Positions 1 to 11,024 of a stretch of 64,000 nt of DNA are shown piece after piece. The position numbers were made by a program, and so were the translations under genes. The stretch lies in contig NC_084817.1 in NCBI RefSeq assembly GCF_963583255.1, positions 2,288,001 to 2,352,000 on the forward strand. Direction: 5' to 3'. Under the pieces are notes generated by a model. That model worked only from the letters and a program-made list of their open reading frames with translations, was not told the origin of the DNA and made no database searches. This stretch comes from Pyrus communis. Lineage: Eukaryota > Streptophyta > Magnoliopsida > Rosales > Rosaceae. The stretch's first letter is position 1; every line of letters starts with the position of its first letter.

Positions 1-1080
1 CACTTAATTCCTTCCCTGCAAGCAAGAAATAAACTAGGATACTTTGTAACGGTGCGGATTGAGTTTGGATGTGCCATCTCCATCTTCATACCCAAATCCA
101 TTTATTTCTCCGAACCCAAACCCGTAGAATCCCGAACGAATTTTCCCCATAACAGAACCCATCGGGTGATGGATTTTTGATTAGAGAACGGCTTTCCTGA
201 TTTTGATACTTATATATTTATTTATATTATTAACTAAATGAAGAATATTAAAAAAAACGATATTAAATAAATTGCTATTATTAATACAATTGATACAATA
301 CATCTAATAAGTAATATTAAAATTTTATATTACTAAGAAAACATTTACACTTTTAAAAATTATAAGCATATAATTCCTACTATTAATGATATAAAAGTAA
401 ATAATTAATTTAATATTAACAACCCCTTTTCATATAATAAATATTTATATTTTTTTATTTATAGATGAAATTATTCAGTTTCGGGTATGGGTTTGAAGCA
501 GTAATCCCAATGATCATAACCAAATCCGAAATCAAAAAATTTATCCGAGTCCCAACGGTTATCCATAACTGTAAAATATTCAAAATTTTATATCTAAAGC
601 CGAACCATTCAGATTAATTACTTACGAGAATTAGATTTGACGAATTAAATTATCATCCCTAGATTTAGCACTTCTCGATCGTTCTAATTCGTTTTGGACT
701 GCTTCATTATTTGGCACTGCTAACATTCATGCATGCGGAAGTTTTTTTGTGGCCTACAGCCTACTTCCTTTGAGCGAGAAAGTTGACCTGTGCGACAAGA
801 GAGGCTGCTGATGGATGTCATGGACTCGTGGCCGAAGCTGAAGTTGGGATTAGGGCTAATTACTAATTAATTGGACAATTAAGGCATGTGTTTTTTATAC
901 TTAAGCAGTGATTGCTAATACCATGGGTGGATAATAGGAAAATAAATCATCTTCGGATTTCTTCTATCAAATCTATCAAATCACTTAATTCGAGTCATTG
1001 AAATTTGATCCAACGGTTAAAGTTATTATAATTTTGAAAGGAGCTCCATGTTTATAACTGTTGGATCAACAGATAACCAC
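1..1080. other. AT-rich intergenic DNA, no gene seen
   Basis: No coding region is recognisable. An imperfect inverted repeat lies at about 1004-1070, with arms near 1006-1025 and 1052-1070 built on ATCCAACGGTTA and its complement. It may be a decayed transposon end. The first 650 bases contain short G/C-rich tracts of the kind found in old hAT-type repeats, but I cannot assign a family. Confidence 0.5.
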
Positions 1081-1088
1081 AATAATTA

Positions 1089-1331
1089 GGATTTAGATCC
1101 TCTCTGAATCCTCTCACTAGGGATTCCGGAGATCAATGCATAGTAACCGTTCATCAAAGATCGTATGGCCATAATTGAATGCTTTTTATATTTTTAAAAA
1201 GTAAAATAATCTCGTTTTACGTGAAAAATATAAAATAAAAAAATTTTTGACTGCTCGATCTTTGATGAACTGTTACTATGCATTGATCCCTGGAATCCCC
1301 AGTGAGGGGATCCGAAGAGGATCTAAATCCC
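1089..1331. mobile_element. MITE with long inverted arms and 8-bp target duplication (hAT-type)
   Basis: A 243-bp palindromic element. The left arm (1089-1170) and right arm (1255-1331) are inverted copies over about 80 bp, starting GGATTTAGATCCTC. It is flanked by the direct repeat AATAATTA at 1081-1088 and 1332-1339. An 8-bp duplication is the hallmark of hAT transposons. The loop is AT-rich and there is no coding capacity, so this is a non-autonomous copy. Confidence 0.8.
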
Positions 1332-1339
1332 AATAATTA

Positions 1340-4300
1340 GTAGCTTATCAGTACATACCAAATAGTTAAAACAAACAAAAGACTAATTATACGTGTACTT
1401 GTCGAAAGAGTAGTGTTATTCATATACTTATTTTTACTTTTACACACTATTCGCAATTTTCAATCGTTGTACAGAATGAATTAAAAAACCCAAAAAATAA
1501 AAATTAAAAAGATGTATGTGAGAGTGTGTAAACATCATCACTCTTATCACAAATGTTTGGGATGCCTTTGTATTTAGTCTCACTTAAACCGTCCAGTTCA
1601 TTTTAGGATGAGAGTAGTCATTTTGAAACAATCAATCAAATGTCTTCCCGATTAAACAACACTACTTAAATCATCCATGTGTTGGAGATAGAGACTTTGG
1701 TGCAACGTTGCATTTTCCACTCTCGTGCTTATCTCATTTTTCACGTAGTGATATAATCACGTATAAATATACAATCACGTTACACTTACAAGTTTTTCTC
1801 CTTGTAGTACTAGTATTAGGGTTAGCGCTAGGGTTTAGTAGTGCAGAGGGGACTGTAGGTAGTCACCGTCGAGAAGTCGTCAAAAGCACCGACTGGGAAA
1901 ATGGGGCTGAAACCTAACAAAACCACACTATTTATGTGATTGACAGCGACAGAGAGAGGTGAGGAGAGTCAGGAGACGGTGTCGCAGAAGAGCCCCTGTA
2001 GTTTTGACGCAGACAGACAATGACTGCCTCTCTTTATAGCTTGGCTTAGCTAGCTGCTGGAGCCGCTTTCGTGCTAGCTTAGTTTGTGTATGAGCAGCCG
2101 TAAGCCAGTACGGCAGAGATGAAGCTAAGACTGAAAGCTGGGGGTGAGTTGAGTGATATGGAAGTACATCACTTGAGGGTAGACTAGACCCTTGCCACTA
2201 GAAACTACGCTTTAGTGCCGAGAGACAAGGTACACACGATAGCCAAGGAGCGACCGAGCAGATGAGAAAACAGAGAGAGAGCATAAATATATCCATTGCT
2301 ACTACGCTAAAAATTTATTCAAAAAGTGAGAATTAATCATGAGATTCATTTTGTATCGAACTTTATTGATTTAAACTGTTTATTTTGTAAATTTTGATTC
2401 ATAAATTACTCCTGTAAAATTCAATTTAATTTGAAATCATTTGCTTATTTAATTATCATGATAACATTTTAATGTTTTTCTTAGAACAACGTGTTTGTCA
2501 ATTTCTTTAAACTTGTTTAGATTCTTTAAATATTTCCGATTTGGCTAATCTTTTGTAAGGATTATCTAAGAGGTACAACTTGAAAAATAGACGGGTTGGA
2601 TCATTAAATTTAATGTAATGTAGGGCCCACAACTAATCCTTATTTTTATTAAGAGTGTTATCTCTGCATGCATTTTTTACTTCTCACACTATATAATATT
2701 ATATAATTATATATATAGTTTGTTGAAGTGGGTAATTGTTTGTCCTGGCAAATGGATCATTTTTGTTGTGTTTGTATCGTTTTTGTATCATAATTATTAT
2801 TTTGACGAGTCGTATCGTGTTAAATTCGTCATCTTAACAGATTATTAACAGGTGATTCGATAACGGTTCGTGCAAGAAATTATTAAACCTAATACTCCTA
2901 CCTTAATTTACACATTACATGATGATAGATATAAAACGAGAAGCATATATTCGACTAAAACACGAGAAAATTTTGCAATGAGTCATCTTGAAGAGCATTC
3001 ATTATAGAATTTTTTGGTGAATTTTGAGTTAAATTATTTTAGCCGTTGTATTTAAATTTAGGTCATTATATATATTTTTTACCGTTAGATTTTATTATAT
3101 TCGATCTCAGCCGTTAAATTTAATGTATTTTAAAATTACATTTTTTTTAAAAAACAAAATTTGAATTTGGACTGTTGGATCAATCAACGGTCCAAAAAGC
3201 CCAGCATGTCCCATCCTGTCGGGCACTGAAAAGCTCAACCCGAGTAGGGCAAGTTGAGCGCGTGATCGGGTTGGGTTTGGAGGGGATGGGGGGAGTGAAT
3301 AAGTGGGGAAATTTAGCAAATAGCCAAGAGTTTAGTGTGGTCTAAGGAACCTCAACTAAATAAACGCTGATCTCATCTAATTGAAAAAGAACCCTCTATG
3401 TTTATGCATGAACTGCAAAGAGAGAGATCATGTACGAGTACGATGTATGATGGTTCAAGTTGTAAGTCGTGAGTCAAAAACCCGTGGCACCGGACACTAG
3501 TGAGAGAGACAGGAGGCGCACACGAGACCCGAGGAGACGATGGAGGAAGAAGAAGGGCAGGCAGAACCAATTATTGCATCCCACGCTGCCCGACACCCAT
3601 CATATTGTTGGTCCTCTTCTTCCTCCTATTTTATTCTCTCCCCTATTCGACGGTTAATTAACGCCGGACTACATGTTTCTTTCCCTCTTTTTATACTTAT
3701 AACCTATTTAAATTATCCAAACTCCACCAATCCATGGCCTCAACCCTCAAATCCATTTCCTTTAGTTACCACTTAATTAGTTTTGTGTACAGAGAAATGA
3801 TAAGAGATTCTTTCAAATCCCTTTTTATTTTATTTATAAGCTCATGTTTTAAAAATAATTTTTATGTCATTATTATAAAATTGTACTAATAATATGAGGT
3901 GACAGAAAATGCATAAAAGAGTCTTACTTTAAGAGAGTTTTCTTATCATTTTTCTTGTATATAAAACAACACAGCCTTTTAATTGAACGGCCCGTATTGA
4001 AACAACATTAATGTAGCTATATTGATTTGAATGTTTTACCACAATTTATATTGGTTTAAATACGAATACCGTTTGGCAACTCAAGGTGAGTAGTAATTAT
4101 TACCTAAATTTTTTCTTGTCAGACTCAAATTTTTTGTTTATAATCGGAGCTGTTTAAATGATAAAGTCTTTGCAAAAAATGGATTAAAAATAAGGTTTGT
4201 AAGTCAATCAAACTATAGCAAGCAGATGGACAGTTTGTAATACTTTTACTATCTTTGTCCATCTGTTCCAATACAGTTTGATGACTAAATAACCTTAGTT

Positions 4301-4619
4301 TTAATTGATTTTTTTTCCCGCATATATAACCTTTATAATGTGAAAGTTTTTAATTATAAACACGAAATTCTATAAATTGAAAACAAAACTTTTTTGCATA
4401 AGAGCGTCTACTCATGTTTTGAGTAGCCAAATATTATTTTTAAATTAATTTAAACATTAAGCCAATTTTAGCACGCCTTGAGAATCTTATTTGTATTTAT
4501 ATTTCTTCAATTTGGAATCTGTTTGTAATATGATTTATTATTATAGTTTACAATACGAAAACTTAGCTTTATGTTTATAATCACGAATTGATTATTTACT
4601 CGATTCAAGTTTTAATTTA
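1340..4619. other. Intergenic DNA, no gene seen; structured GC-richer patch at 1.8-2.3 kb
   Basis: No open reading frame here looks like a protein I know. 1800-2290 is GC-richer than its surroundings. It begins with two telomere-like heptamers (AGGGTTA and AGGGTTT, 1817-1838) just after a TATA-like stretch, which is why it is listed as a finding. 3460-3660 is purine-rich. 2810-2870 resembles decayed LTR sequence also seen near 46380-46450. Confidence 0.4.
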
Positions 4620-4751
4620 AGGAAATGCTAAAGGAATTCATTTTTATTAGTGATACGTCAATTAGTTTGTAAATTTAGTCTACTTATCACTACTCTAATT
4701 TAAATATAAAACTATGGATTATGAAGGGCAATGTTAATCTAATAAAAAAAA

Positions 4752-4876
4752 GGAAATTATTATTAGCACTTCCAAAATCTTATTCTATACTCCAAACTTT
4801 TTATATTAGAAAAGAAAAATACACTTATGAGGAGTGTAGAACAAGATTTTTGAAGTGCCAATAACACTTTTCTAAA
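4752..4876. mobile_element. Small palindromic MITE (family 1)
   Basis: The left arm, containing TTAGCACTTCCAAAATCTT, pairs with the right arm, containing AAGATTTTTGAAGTGCCAA. The loop is A/T-rich. A related copy is at 21538-21662. A target duplication could not be fixed because the flanks are poly-A. The stretch just before it (4620-4745) resembles a second MITE family seen at 31976, 62987 and 63280. Confidence 0.6.
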
Positions 4877-5624
4877 AAAATAGTACCATACAAGTTAATA
4901 TAGTTACAGGTTGAAGAAAACAAAGTAATACTGAAAGTTCTTGAGTTTTTGTTTTAAATTTTTGATTAAGAAAGTTTGAACTTAAAAAACAATCATTGCA
5001 ATTCACTTCTTGCACAACTCCTCATGTTTTAAACTGCAAACAGAGTGAATAGAAGATGAAAAAAATTTCTACAACTTTTTTTATCGTTTCAAGGAATGAC
5101 GTTCTCAACGGAGAATCTCAATGAGATATAGATGGGAGATATTGCCAAACTTTTAAAAATATGTGTTGTGATCGGGGAAGAACTCGGTCCGATTCATTTC
5201 CGACTGAACTAAGTTGGTGACATGAAACAAGGTTGAGTGGAGACGCCAACCCTACCTGATACTCCAGCTTCCCTCCCAAGACACACCACCGAAAATATTA
5301 TCACCGCCCCATCAGTATCACCAGCACCATCCTCAATCCCATCACACCTGACCACGTCACTACCCCCTACAACTTCAATAAATATTATCTCCATAGTAAA
5401 ATTGGCTATCAAGCCAAAAAGCTCTTTAACTTTGTTATGTTTGGAAATTGATTTTTCGTATGCAGTTTTACTGTTATTTTTTATATAGAGTGTGATCGAA
5501 TTTGCGACATTGGTTACAAATGAACAATTTTTTCGGAACATAGGACACGAAAAATAAACTGCACAGTAAAGTTAAATCCACTTAAATTACTAAATAAAAT
5601 TAATTAGGAGGTGGTAGTTCAGCC

Positions 5625-5630
5625 CACGTG
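5625..5630. promoter_or_regulatory. G-box (CACGTG) upstream of the Dof gene
   Basis: CACGTG in the context CCACGTGTC lies about 125 bp upstream of the Dof start codon. G-boxes are bound by bZIP and bHLH factors, and this context also matches an ABA-response element core. Whether it is functional is inference from position only. Confidence 0.4.
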
Positions 5631-5753
5631 TCACTCGCGCCACCTTCCTCACTCTCGATAAAACCCTCTCACTTCTTCGAAGACTTTCTCCCCACTCTCT
5701 TAGCCTTGCTCAAATAATATCCATTGCCTTATTCCAAAAAGACAACACTGACG

Positions 5754-6515
5754 ATGCCGTTTGACTCCGCCGACGCGCAAATGCGACCGTTGACGACGAT
5801 GAGAGTCCAGCACAGTCTGGGTCACCCACCGCCGCAGCAGACAGAGCCACTTCACTGCCCCCGTTGCGATTCCGACAACACCAAGTTCTGCTACTACAAC
5901 AATTACAACCTCGCCCAGCCACGCCACTTCTGCAAGTCCTGCCGCCGCTACTGGACCCACGGTGGCACCCTCCGAAATGTCCCCGTCGGCGGGGGCTCCC
6001 GCAAGAACACCAAGCGTTCTCGCCCGTCCTGCTCTTCCTCCTCGGGCTCGCCCTCCTCGTCTTCACTGACACAGGAGGTCAGCTCCGTCGCGCCCACAAA
6101 CGCCATTTCCGTGCCGGTGGAACCGAAGCCGGAGACGGCGTTGGATCACGAAAAACTGATGGACTTGAACGAGAGCGCTGTCGGGAACAGCGGCTTCACT
6201 TCTCTGTTGAGTGCTCAGGGCCCACCCGCACCTGGGTTCTTGGCGCTTGGCGGGTTTGGGTATGGATTCGGGTACGGGTTGGGACTCGGGCAAGGGTTAG
6301 ACGAAGTTGGTACTTTTGGCTACGGCGGCGGCAGAGGCGTGCTCGCTTTTCCCGAGGAAGGTGACTTTGCAAATATTAACCACAACAACAATGGAGCTGT
6401 TTCTGGGGGTTCTGTCGGGTGCAACACGTGGCAGATTATGACTGGTGGTGATGGAAGGATTGCTGAGGACAACGGGGATTGCTTTACCTGGCCGGAGCTT
6501 GAGATTTCGAAGTAA
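5754..6515 (+). CDS. Dof-type zinc finger transcription factor
   Basis: A nuclear DNA-binding protein of the plant-specific Dof family, which recognises AAAG-core sites. One exon, 253 residues. The Dof domain is at about residues 33-83. Zinc-binding cysteines at 35, 38, 60 and 63 give the CX2C-X21-CX2C pattern, followed by [20 protein letters not shown] basic, serine-rich segment follows, then a Gly/Tyr-rich stretch at roughly 155-210. The C-terminus contains [10 protein letters not shown] and WPELEI, short aromatic/acidic motifs typical of activation regions in this family. I chose 5754 because it is the first ATG in frame. An upstream TTG at 5724 also stays in frame but is not a normal plant start. 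The THGGTLRN variant of the finger is closest in memory to the Dof3.4/Dof1.7/Dof5.8 group. The exact orthologue is uncertain. Confidence 0.93.
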   Translation: MPFDSADAQMRPLTTMRVQHSLGHPPPQQTEPLHCPRCDSDNTKFCYYNNYNLAQPRHFCKSCRRYWTHGGTLRNVPVGGGSRKNTKRSRPSCSSSSGSPSSSSLTQEVSSVAPTNAISVPVEPKPETALDHEKLMDLNESAVGNSGFTSLLSAQGPPAPGFLALGGFGYGFGYGLGLGQGLDEVGTFGYGGGRGVLAFPEEGDFANINHNNNGAVSGGSVGCNTWQIMTGGDGRIAEDNGDCFTWPELEISK

Positions 6516-8664
6516 CAAAATTACTATTTTAACCCACATCCCGGAAGAAAAAGAGAAAGGATTAAATTTCCTTCACTTTTTTATCTTTTCTGGGTTTTTG
6601 GTTAGACTTTCTGATCATCTCGATTTGTTTTCCGGGTCGGATTCTATGGTGGGTTTGTGGTACAGATATATCGCTATAGGTTACAAAAGTTAGTTGCTTT
6701 CGGTGGCTCTATGTTGTCTGGTTTAGGGTTTAGTTTTTCTTGGGTCTGTAAATGTTCCGTCTTTGGACAGAAACGCTGCAAAAAAAAAAGGACAAAGACG
6801 ACTGCTTTTTCGGTAAAACTGCATTTACTTTCCATGCAATTTCATCTTCTTGGTTAATTTGAGATTTCCAGCTCTGACTAGCAATATGTTTCAATACTCG
6901 CTCGCTGGTCTTTGATCGCTGTGTTGTTGATGTATGATCGATATTTTGGTTATGTTTCTCAGGTTTTTGTTTGTGTGATCATTTTTTTTTTTTTCTTGGA
7001 TCCTAAATCTGTCTGCAAAACTGTAAATGGGGCATGATGAATAATCGAGTCCCACATTGTCAACTTTGTTGGAAGGAAATTAATTATAGTTTAATATTAA
7101 TTAAGGGAAACCAAGAAACCAGACATGAACTGACAATTTAGTAGACGGTAAGAAATGGACAACTACAAGTTAAATTAATGGGGTTGATCAGAAGAGAATT
7201 CAGACAATCAACCCACCTCAGTGTAGTTTAAGGTTTTTTTACTTCAAAGATTTATCTGTACTGTTCAACTTTGGAATTGAATAGTGAGAATAAGTTTGTA
7301 ATGATGCTGGAAATGTGAGAATTTTGAGCTACATTGCCCCACCTACCAGGGACCACTTTGAATCAAATCCTCGAGATAGGGTTTGAACCTACAACCAATA
7401 ATTAGTTAACAGCTAATCGCTTTAGAAGAACAACAAGAGATTAGATCTCTTAAGTGTGCCATATCCATTTTCAACCTATGACCAATATGAGCTCGAAGTT
7501 TTCAAAAACTTGTTTGGGCTTCATTTGAAATTAGAATCCGGGCAGTTTTTGGGGTTAAGTTATTTAATTGCATGCATGAAAATGAAAGAAATGTTGTTTC
7601 CCCTTGAAATTTACTTGATTTGTGCTTTTTGGTTGAACTGAAGGTGAATCCAATGCACCCTGTTTTTCTAGGGCCGAAATACTTTAACGTTACTAATTCA
7701 CATATTTTGAAAACTGGTAGTTGAAGGTGTGTACTCTAGGGCATAAGTATAAATATGTAAAATATTGCCACTAATATTATAGTTTAGAAGTATTTATTTC
7801 TACTTGTATGTGTGAGAATAAGTTCAAATCAAATCAAATCCTACTTGTAGGCTTTTTGAATCTTAAAAAGTGTTATATTTGTCCGATTTGTATATTCAAA
7901 TTCCAATTCCGCTCGCAGGTTTATGTTGTTGGCAATACATACATGATGATTATACAATATATCATTAATTTTTGTTTGTGCTGAAGTATGAGGTATCCCA
8001 CGTTTCGAAAAGGAGGACTAATTATTTGTTGAGTTTGAAAAGGCTAAAGGCATTTCAGCAATTCCTGATGACGGTCAAATGACATAAGTTCTCTCAAAAC
8101 TTTCAACTAGAGAACCATTTGTGTTTTTGTCAACTTCGTGCTTTGAATCCAAGACTAGAAAACATATCTAACTTGAAATTCTACCGCAATTCTACTGGAT
8201 TGGAATAATCATGTTTTGCATCACCCTCACGTTAGGGTTGAGCAAAAATGTCTAATTCATCGCATTAATCACGGAGAGCGCCAGCTTGCCTTGTATGATG
8301 CACTAAACCACAATCCATGCATGCATGCCGACACCAGATAGTTTAATTAATTAATTAAATTTAAGGTTACTCTACTAATTGGTCTCTGCTAGTTGAAATC
8401 CGAATTAAACATATGATTATTATCATATAAATACATATATAGGTCTGTGATCAGGTGGAGTCATCATTCTAGTTGGGATATTTGTCATCCCCATCCCCCA
8501 CCACACCCGCATTTCCTCTTTTTTATTAAGAACTGCCATCGACTAAATTATTAACACGATTCAATGTATTAAGCAACACCCTCATTTTCCTCCCACTATC
8601 CATTATCATTGCATATCCCATTCCACATTACCAACCTAAACTACATAATTAATTAAATCACTAC
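6516..8664. other. Dof 3' region and intergenic DNA
   Basis: The first 300 bases are probably the 3' UTR of the Dof gene. No other gene is visible. 7330-7440 contains a GGTTTGAACCTAC-like tRNA B-box on the minus strand in a repeat-like context, perhaps a decayed SINE. The rest is AT-rich, without clear structure. Confidence 0.4.
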
Positions 8665-8855
8665 GGGGTGCCCTAGTGGCTGGGACGGATTTCAGGCTCA
8701 TATTTCACAAGATATGTCATGTTTTTTATTCATGACGATAGTGAATCACACGATAGTGGCTAGGAGGAAGTTGAAATACCTCTTATGAATCTTCCCAACC
8801 TTCTAAAGGGTGAACTGCAGTAGTGAAGTCACTAGCTGATCCCCTTTAAAAATAA
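8665..8855 (+). mobile_element. tRNA-derived SINE
   Basis: It begins GGGGTGCCCTAGTGGCTGG, which fits an RNA polymerase III A-box. A degraded B-box lies near 8730. The unit ends in an A-rich tail (TTTAAAAATAAAAATAAA). The body resembles a short interspersed element that I associate with Rosaceae genomes, from memory. No target duplication was found, so the boundaries are approximate. Confidence 0.55.
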
Positions 8856-8898
8856 AAATAAACTATGTAATGTGAAAACTCAAACTACAGAAAAAATG

Positions 8899-9742
8899 GG
8901 TTGATTACACATACACCCCTAAAAAATTTTGTGTTTTCACAGACCCACTCAGGTTTTTAACATATCACAAACACTCCCTGATGTTTTAAAATCATCACAA
9001 ACACCCCAATTAACAAGTTTTTCCACCGGGTATTTTTCTCCCCAAGGAAGTTTTTGGAGATGTTGAAACTGAGTGCCGATTGGGATCTTGCGAACCAAGT
9101 GATTGCTTGAGAGGTTCAAGAATTCAAGGAAATGGAGTTCTGAAATTTCAGGTGGAACCTCTCATGTTGTTCAGTGAGAGATCGAAATTCGAAAGACTCG
9201 AGATTTCGAAAGTTACTAGATGATGATGGGGTTTCACCTATGAAATCATTGTTGGAGAAGTTGAGGATGTATAATGATCTGAATCCTCCGATATCGACAT
9301 GTATTTGTCCGTAAAAAATTGTTGCCTGAGAAGTCAATCGCGGTGAAGATAGTTACAATCTTTTCCTGGTCCATTGGCAAATCTTTGCTCACAGTTGTTA
9401 CTGAGCTTTGGTATAAATATTTTCATCGTTTCTGTTCGCAGGCAGAAGGTGATTTGCATCATCTTGGTTAGCCACCATAGCCTTCCATATTGCCAAAGAT
9501 CCTACTGGTATTTTACTATTGTCAAATATCATTAGGTTTTTTAAAAGATAGGTCTAATCAAAGTTTGTAGTCAAACACTATTTTAACTCCGTAAGAGTTT
9601 CTTTGTATTTTCACAACTTTCTTCATAGAAGGGGATTTGTGAAATGATTTTAAAACGTAAGGGGTGTTTGTGATGTACTGAAAACTTAAGGGGATTTTCT
9701 GAAAACACAAAAAACCTCAAAAGGTGTATGCGTAATTAATCC
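8899..9742. mobile_element. Non-autonomous TIR transposon that captured an LRR receptor-like protein fragment (Pack-MULE-like)
   Basis: An 844-bp element. The first ~110 bp and last ~110 bp are imperfect inverted repeats: GGTTGATTACACATACACC at the left against GGATTAATTACGCATACACC read inward from the right. Both arms also share ATCACAAACACnCC and TTTTAAAATCAT blocks. Between them is part of an LRR receptor-like protein gene (see the pseudogene). Long TIRs around host coding sequence are typical of Pack-MULEs. The flanks are poly-A rich and I could not establish a 9-bp duplication, so the superfamily is inferred. Confidence 0.65.
9026..9420 (-). pseudogene. LRR receptor-like protein (Cf/RLP type) fragment
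   Basis: On the minus strand the frames read through consecutive leucine-rich-repeat pieces. They include VTIFTAIDFSGNNFYGQI, SLYILNFSNNDFIGE and, after a frameshift, ELHFLEFLNLSSNHLV followed by RKIPIGTQFQHLQ. This order matches the C-terminal LRRs just before the membrane-proximal region of plant receptor-like proteins of the Cf type, which act at the plasma membrane in pathogen and development signalling. There is no start codon, no N-terminal repeats and no transmembrane segment. At least one frameshift is present, between about 9150 and 9200. The fragment lies wholly inside the TIR element at 8899-9742. Confidence 0.8.
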
Positions 9743-11024
9743 AAAAAAGAATTCCTCATCTGTTAACTATTTATGTCGGGTGCAACCATGCAAATACAGT
9801 AGGTTACAATAACAATTGGGTTCAATTATTTTTATTTTTGTTATTTTAAGTGGTTTTTGCTAAAATTCATGGAATTTTAAGGAGCTTATAACTTTATAAG
9901 TGAAGGGACTTAGAAGAAAGCCCCTTGCTCCTTTTTATTAGGTAGGAGGGAAACCCCTTTTTCGAACTTTGCATATAACATCATAGGGGTTTGGGTGGAG
10001 TGACCCAATACAGAGGGACCTTGTGCGTGTGAGTTTGGCCACATGACCACAGAGAATAACTTATATAGTACATGTATATCAATATGGTAACGTTCTATTT
10101 TAATAAAATAAAGTTATGTGTAATTTTTTTGTCTAAATGATTAGTTTTCAGGAGTACTGAATATCAGATGATGATGTACTTACGTCATGTAACTTATTCT
10201 CATGACCATGTGGTTCTCACGGCAAACGGTAGGGTAAGTATTATCATGTTAAAGAATATTAGTGATAGGTAGGGGTGTTTTTTTTTTTTTTTTTTTGGTA
10301 TCATAAATAGTCCTTTATATTTTAGCAATTAATCAATTCAGTTCTTCATTTATTCCTTTGGTTATCAAAATTGGCCTTGCCTTCCACACAAATGCCACAT
10401 ATGTACATTAACAGATTTTTTAACGAAAGTAAACGACAAGTGCAATTTTGTTTACCAAATTTATGAGTTTGAAACTAAAGAACCAACTTTATAAGCCTCT
10501 AAAACATAAATGATTATTTGTGATAAAAACTCGTGATAATAAGCATATTAGACTGGGTCAGACCCAAAGACATGCAATGAAACTGGGTCCAATGCAACTT
10601 ATAATGCCCTCGAAGCATGCAACGAAAATGGGGCCAACTTATAAAGATCCAAAAGCATTAAGAATGGGTCCATCCAAATTATAGTGATGGGAAGTCTGAA
10701 ATGATTTCTGTACTTACGTTCCTTCTTGCGATTCTCTTTTTATTTCTAACCGTTAAATTGAACAAATGTAGGAATGTAGAAGTAGAAAACAAGAGTCAAA
10801 ATAATAATAATAAGCTAGCATTTCCAATTTCAATACTAAAAAGCCAGGCACAAAGTATAAAGTTTCTATTAGAGAACCTGAAGAAACTCACCATTACAAC
10901 ATACTATGTGATATAAAGAAGGATCATATGTACGTACGAGACATATGGAATTTGCAACAAAGAAGCATGTTTATAAGTTTTGTTTAACAAATTTTGCATA
11001 ATTCTGAAGCAAGTCAATGAAACA
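9743..11024. other. Intergenic DNA, no gene seen
   Basis: AT-rich, with a T20-type homopolymer near 10278. At 10550-10690 there are several loosely repeated GGGTCCAA / GGGTCAGACC / ACTTATAA phrases, suggesting old tandem duplication. The last ~50 bases are probably the 3' UTR of the minus-strand transporter. Confidence 0.4.

Noticed and set aside
1815..1840. Possible plant telomerase RNA template (CTAAACCCTA on the minus strand)
   Set aside because: The template-like motif is present, but I see no upstream USE element (TCCCACATCG) or matching TATA spacing on that strand. Telomere-like heptamers are common as telo-boxes.
2236..2262. miR169-like phrase TAGCCAAGGAGCGACC
   Set aside because: Only the first 10 bases match the miR169 seed. 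There is no convincing hairpin partner nearby.
5724..5753. Ten-residue N-terminal extension of the Dof protein
   Set aside because: It would start at TTG. The first ATG is 5754 and the extension has no family resemblance.
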